Below, one piece after another: positions 13,874 to 16,873 of a stretch of DNA of 16,873 bases; within the stretch, counting starts at the first letter, position 1, and each line of letters opens with the position of its first letter. The DNA comes from JBBRHH01 sp038222915. GTDB lineage: Bacteria > Planctomycetota > Phycisphaerae > Tepidisphaerales > Tepidisphaeraceae. The DNA is taken from positions 1-16,873 of the forward strand of contig JBBRHH010000056.1 of assembly GCA_038222915.1 (NCBI GenBank), given 5' to 3'. Position numbers and translations under genes: made by a program. The notes under the pieces are model-generated. The model worked only from the letters and a program-made list of their open reading frames with translations. It was not told the origin of the DNA and did no database searches.

Positions 13874-15238
13874 ATGGCCATCAAGCTCAGCGTCGTTCGC
13901 GATTGCCCGAATGTCTTCGAGAACGCCAGCGAACTGGCACAATTTTTCAGCGCATTTCCCGCTCCATTTCAAGACGACACGCCCGAGCTCCGTGACGCGC
14001 TTCAGCAGATGAAGAGCTTCTCATCGCCAATCAGCCAGGCCGCCGCCGCCCTGATGGTCGCCCGTCTCGACAAAGGCTTCTGCCCCTTCATGGACAAGCC
14101 GCGCATTGTTCCCATCCAAACTGCTCCAGTCGTCGAAGCCAACAGCCCGTTGCGGATGCAGATTCAACCGATCAAATGGCGCACAGTCGCCGGTAAAGAC
14201 GATCCCGGCAAGCCCATCGCGCTCCACATCCGCGGCGTCCTTCCGATCGGCCCCTCCGCCGACGTCCTCTGGACCTCCAAGGCCATCTACCTTCTCAAGA
14301 GGAAATCGGAACTGATCTTCGTCACAGAAATCGGCGAATGCGCCCCCTGCTTCGACGGGCAATTCATCTGGGTCTCTGAAAAGCCAGCCGCCACTACCGG
14401 CGACCCCCAGGGTATTCTCGCCATCAATCCCAACAGCGGCGAAATACGTCAATTTTCGGAGGCAATGGGCATTCCGAAAACGCCCCTCCAATGGTTCGTC
14501 TCCACTCCGCTCGCGCCCGGCCACATCATCGCCGCCGGCGGCTTTGGCCGAGCCTGGATCATCGATCTGGAGCTCAATCCCACGACCAAAAAAGCCCAAT
14601 GTCATGTGATACTGGAAGCACGTGACCAGCGTCCGCTCAATGATCCGGACGCCTGGCGTCAAAAGGAACTCGCCTTCCAGCCCTCCTACGCCGCCACACT
14701 CACCGCCCCCGCCATCAAGCCCGCGACCGGGCCCGTGCCACCAACTGTCGCTCAACAGGTTCTCATCGGCCGGGCCGGCCTCATCCATCCCCTCCTGATC
14801 GACATCCAATCCCAGAAAATCACCGTCGTCCAGGACCAGGTCCTGGTGTCATCGCGTGCGATCCTGCGTAGCGAGCATCCTTTCGCCGCCGCCAGCGTCA
14901 CCGAATCCGGCACCATCTACTGGAACACCGCCGGCGGCCGCCAGCAAGGCAAATTCCTCTGTCAATTCGGCTATCCCGATCTGAAAGTCACCGAACCCAA
15001 CCCCGCCCCCACCGTTCCCACCGGCCAACTCCTCCTCACCAAAACCGGCGTCATCATCCTCAGCCAGGAAGAGCACGCGCTTTACACCGCCAAAACCATC
15101 AACGGCCCCTTCCAAAAAATCCCAGGCGACCTCCCAAAAATCCACGACCCGCTACTCCACCCCAGCGCCCTCCATGGCCTAGTCCTCACCGACCTCTACG
15201 ACAACGATTCCTACGAAATCGAAATCACCGCGCCATAA
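13874..15238 (+). CDS. beta-propeller-like protein, probable C-terminal half of the gene at 12521
   Basis: The 454-residue frame is in phase with the gene ending at 13846 and separated from it by TAG plus nine sense codons that read smoothly on (VTKGKLAQAM). The first ~65 residues are helical, extending the helical end of the upstream half. From ~115 on, repeated strand motifs with turns (DVLWTSKAIYLLKRKSELIFVT, DGQFIWVSEKP, GTIYWNTAGG, LTKTGVIILSQEEHALY) suggest a beta-propeller or similar repeated sheet. It has no signal peptide of its own, and ATG 13874 lacks a Shine-Dalgarno at usual spacing (AAAGGA is 17 bases away). Both points favour it being a domain of a longer exported protein rather than a separate gene. 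Weak ribosome sites are common in this region, so that argument alone is not decisive. Confidence 0.7.
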   Translation: MAIKLSVVRDCPNVFENASELAQFFSAFPAPFQDDTPELRDALQQMKSFSSPISQAAAALMVARLDKGFCPFMDKPRIVPIQTAPVVEANSPLRMQIQPIKWRTVAGKDDPGKPIALHIRGVLPIGPSADVLWTSKAIYLLKRKSELIFVTEIGECAPCFDGQFIWVSEKPAATTGDPQGILAINPNSGEIRQFSEAMGIPKTPLQWFVSTPLAPGHIIAAGGFGRAWIIDLELNPTTKKAQCHVILEARDQRPLNDPDAWRQKELAFQPSYAATLTAPAIKPATGPVPPTVAQQVLIGRAGLIHPLLIDIQSQKITVVQDQVLVSSRAILRSEHPFAAASVTESGTIYWNTAGGRQQGKFLCQFGYPDLKVTEPNPAPTVPTGQLLLTKTGVIILSQEEHALYTAKTINGPFQKIPGDLPKIHDPLLHPSALHGLVLTDLYDNDSYEIEITAP

Positions 15239-15263
15239 AATCCAATAACGCATTCGGCAAACC

Positions 15264-16328
15264 ATGCCTTTCCCCCTCGCCAACACCATCACCTCCCTGA
15301 TCTTCGCCAACGTCACGTATCTCTTCATCCTGAACGCCTTCATCGGAATCCTCGAAGGAAAATTACTAAAGCGTTGGTTCGCCGGCCAATCCCGCGCTGT
15401 CTGGTGGATGATCGCCGCCAATTACCTGTCCGCCTGGATCGGCTTTCTCGCCCTTCCCTATCTCACCACCACCGCTCTTCTGGGCCCGAGACCAATCGAA
15501 CGACTCAATCTCTTCGTCGCCGGAATGGTTCTCTTCTCGTTCACCATCACCATCCTCGTCGAGCTCGGCTTCGTCCACCTCGCCACCCGTCGCAACGCAC
15601 GCCCGTTCCGCCACACCCTCCGCGCCACGCTCGCCGTCAACGCCATCTCGTATCTCCTCATCTGCGCCTGGTTCCTCTGGATTAGCTACTCTCTTCCCTT
15701 TAACGCCCATATCCGCACGCTCACCGCTCTTGGCCCTCTCCCCGCCGGCACCCTCTACTGGGTCGATCCCACCGGCCACGTCATCGCGCGCCATCTCGAC
15801 CAAACCCAACCTGACCAAACCATCGGCCAGGTCGTGCAAAACGACTTCATGAAACCTTCCCAGTTGTGCATCAGCCTCGCCAAAGATCCGCAGCGCGTTC
15901 AGATCGACACCATGTACTACACCATCCAATACGCCAACCGCCCCACACCACCAAACCTCCATGAGCCCGATCCACTCCTCCTCGCCGACGCCGGCCCATC
16001 GTCCGCATTCCAACCCGAGTATTGGAAGCAGTCGCGTAATCTCCGCAAAACTGTCCTCGACCTCCGCCCGGAAGGCCACCGGCCGACTCACATCCAGTTC
16101 GATTTCTATCACCAGTTCCTCGACACGCAGGTCCCAAACGGCCCCGCCGCGCACCTCACCATCGGGTGGGCCACCCTCGAGTGGGACATCCGCGAACCCA
16201 CAGTTCTCCCCGACGAAAAAATCATCTTCGAGCTCGCTGGTCAGATCGTCCTCTTCGACCCTCATACCAAGAACCTCGCCTTCGTCGCCCTGGGCACCTG
16301 CCCGGCCTTCATACCAGCCGCCCGCTAA
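15264..16328 (+). CDS. membrane protein with a large extracytoplasmic domain, unknown
   Basis: The 354-residue product has four predicted membrane helices (~11-31, 46-69, 82-104, 122-142) and then about 210 soluble residues. The soluble part contains LYWVDPTGHVIARHLDQ and, near the end, EKIIFELAGQIVLFDPHTKNLAFVALG, reminiscent of single propeller blades. I recognise no family. ATG 15264 follows the previous stop by 25 bases with no clear ribosome site, so it probably belongs to the same transcript and may act with the protein encoded upstream at the membrane. A weak 7-bp stem (16327-16333 with 16346-16352) overlaps the stop and lacks a T-run. Confidence 0.75.
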   Translation: MPFPLANTITSLIFANVTYLFILNAFIGILEGKLLKRWFAGQSRAVWWMIAANYLSAWIGFLALPYLTTTALLGPRPIERLNLFVAGMVLFSFTITILVELGFVHLATRRNARPFRHTLRATLAVNAISYLLICAWFLWISYSLPFNAHIRTLTALGPLPAGTLYWVDPTGHVIARHLDQTQPDQTIGQVVQNDFMKPSQLCISLAKDPQRVQIDTMYYTIQYANRPTPPNLHEPDPLLLADAGPSSAFQPEYWKQSRNLRKTVLDLRPEGHRPTHIQFDFYHQFLDTQVPNGPAAHLTIGWATLEWDIREPTVLPDEKIIFELAGQIVLFDPHTKNLAFVALGTCPAFIPAAR

Positions 16329-16873
16329 CTTCTTTCTTCACACGCAGAAGTTGAAGTGCCGCCTCCGTTCGTGCGTCAATATTCACAGAGGATTCGTATA
16401 TCCAACGCCGCGCCCCAGTCAGCCAGTTCCGCCGACCGTCAGCTGCTCACCGGTCGGAGCGGCGTCGTGGCCCGAATGCTGATCCGGGTAGATGATTCTC
16501 GTAGGGTCCCGGCTCGCCGGACCTCTTCTCTCCGCCCAACCTGGTGCTGGTACTCCAACACTAAACCTCGACACCCCAACCCGGACACCAACTCGGCGCC
16601 CACTAACCAAAAGACCCGACATCCCAACCCCCCTCCCAACCCCACCGGCCGCCACAGTCCCTGTGGCCCTTATCCATCTCTCTTCAAATCGCCCCTCTCG
16701 CCGCCCCATACTCTCCTCGCACATCATCAAAAGCTCCCGCGCCGCCAAATCTGACCCATCAAACGCAAAGGAAAACCTCTCATCCACAGCGTTCCCAAAC
16801 CTGTTGTTGCACGCCCAACAGATTGAAGCCTCCGGAATCATCCGGCCGTCCATATAAAAACGAACGCCAAACG
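16329..16873. other. 545-base stretch without a convincing gene
   Basis: The plus strand is rich in C and A, notably 16555-16650, with recurrent ACCCCAACCC-like words. Several frames are open on both strands, none family-like. The best is a minus-strand frame, 16853-16419 (144 residues), whose first 50 residues look protein-like (CWACNNRFG, SDLAARELLMM) but which decays into Gly/Val/Arg-rich sequence antisense to the C-rich tract and has no clear ribosome site. Two small hairpins are present: GCCACAG/CTGTGGC (16651-16667) and CCGACCG/CGGTCGG (16432-16457). Neither has a T-run. Confidence 0.5.

Noticed and set aside
16492..16857. Plus-strand frame of 121 residues at the right end
   Set aside because: It is Pro/Thr/Arg-rich, follows the C-rich tract, and has no ribosome site or recognisable domain.

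Overview
The window looks like a chromosome segment from a planctomycete. The main evidence is a secreted 836-residue protein with a planctomycete cytochrome C (PSCyt1) domain followed by DUF1549 and DUF1553, with a Tat-exported DUF1501 protein one base downstream. Both are hallmarks of that phylum. Two small zinc-ribbon membrane proteins fit the same picture. A class-level guess such as Phycisphaerae is inference only. No rRNA, tRNA, CRISPR array, transposase or phage gene was seen.

Layout. 1-262: left edge, possibly the tail of an unidentified gene. 263-1284: a translationally coupled pair, a DUF2231 membrane protein and a Tat-exported Rieske [2Fe-2S] protein, probably a small membrane redox module. 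1314-3539: a perfect TATAAT box almost touching pyrH, then frr, then a zinc-ribbon multipass membrane protein; the last two are closely spaced and probably share an operon. 3660-4283: an exported protein made almost wholly of two tandem repeat families, closed by a strong intrinsic terminator (4311-4346). 4440-6282 (minus strand): an accessory block with a nucleotidyltransferase-like gene broken by a frameshift, an overlapping partner of unknown function, and a pRiA4b ORF-3 family protein.

6485-10916 (plus strand): a secreted Dabb-domain protein, then the PSCyt1/DUF1549/DUF1553 and DUF1501 pair behind its own extended -10 promoter. 10998-12424 (minus strand): a secreted hypothetical protein and a small zinc-ribbon membrane protein. 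12471-16328 (plus strand): a promoter whose core also reads as a -10 in the opposite direction, then a secreted CsgG-like/TPR protein whose reading frame is cut by a single TAG and continues in the same frame for another 454 codons of propeller-like sequence, then a membrane protein. 16329-16873: no convincing gene.

Points most worth a second look are the in-frame TAG at 13844-13846, the rescued frame of the nucleotidyltransferase (5748-6282) with its overlapping partner, the 13- and 14-residue repeat protein, the apparently near-leaderless pyrH, and a change of strand composition (G-rich to C-rich plus strand) near 2.7-3.6 kb.
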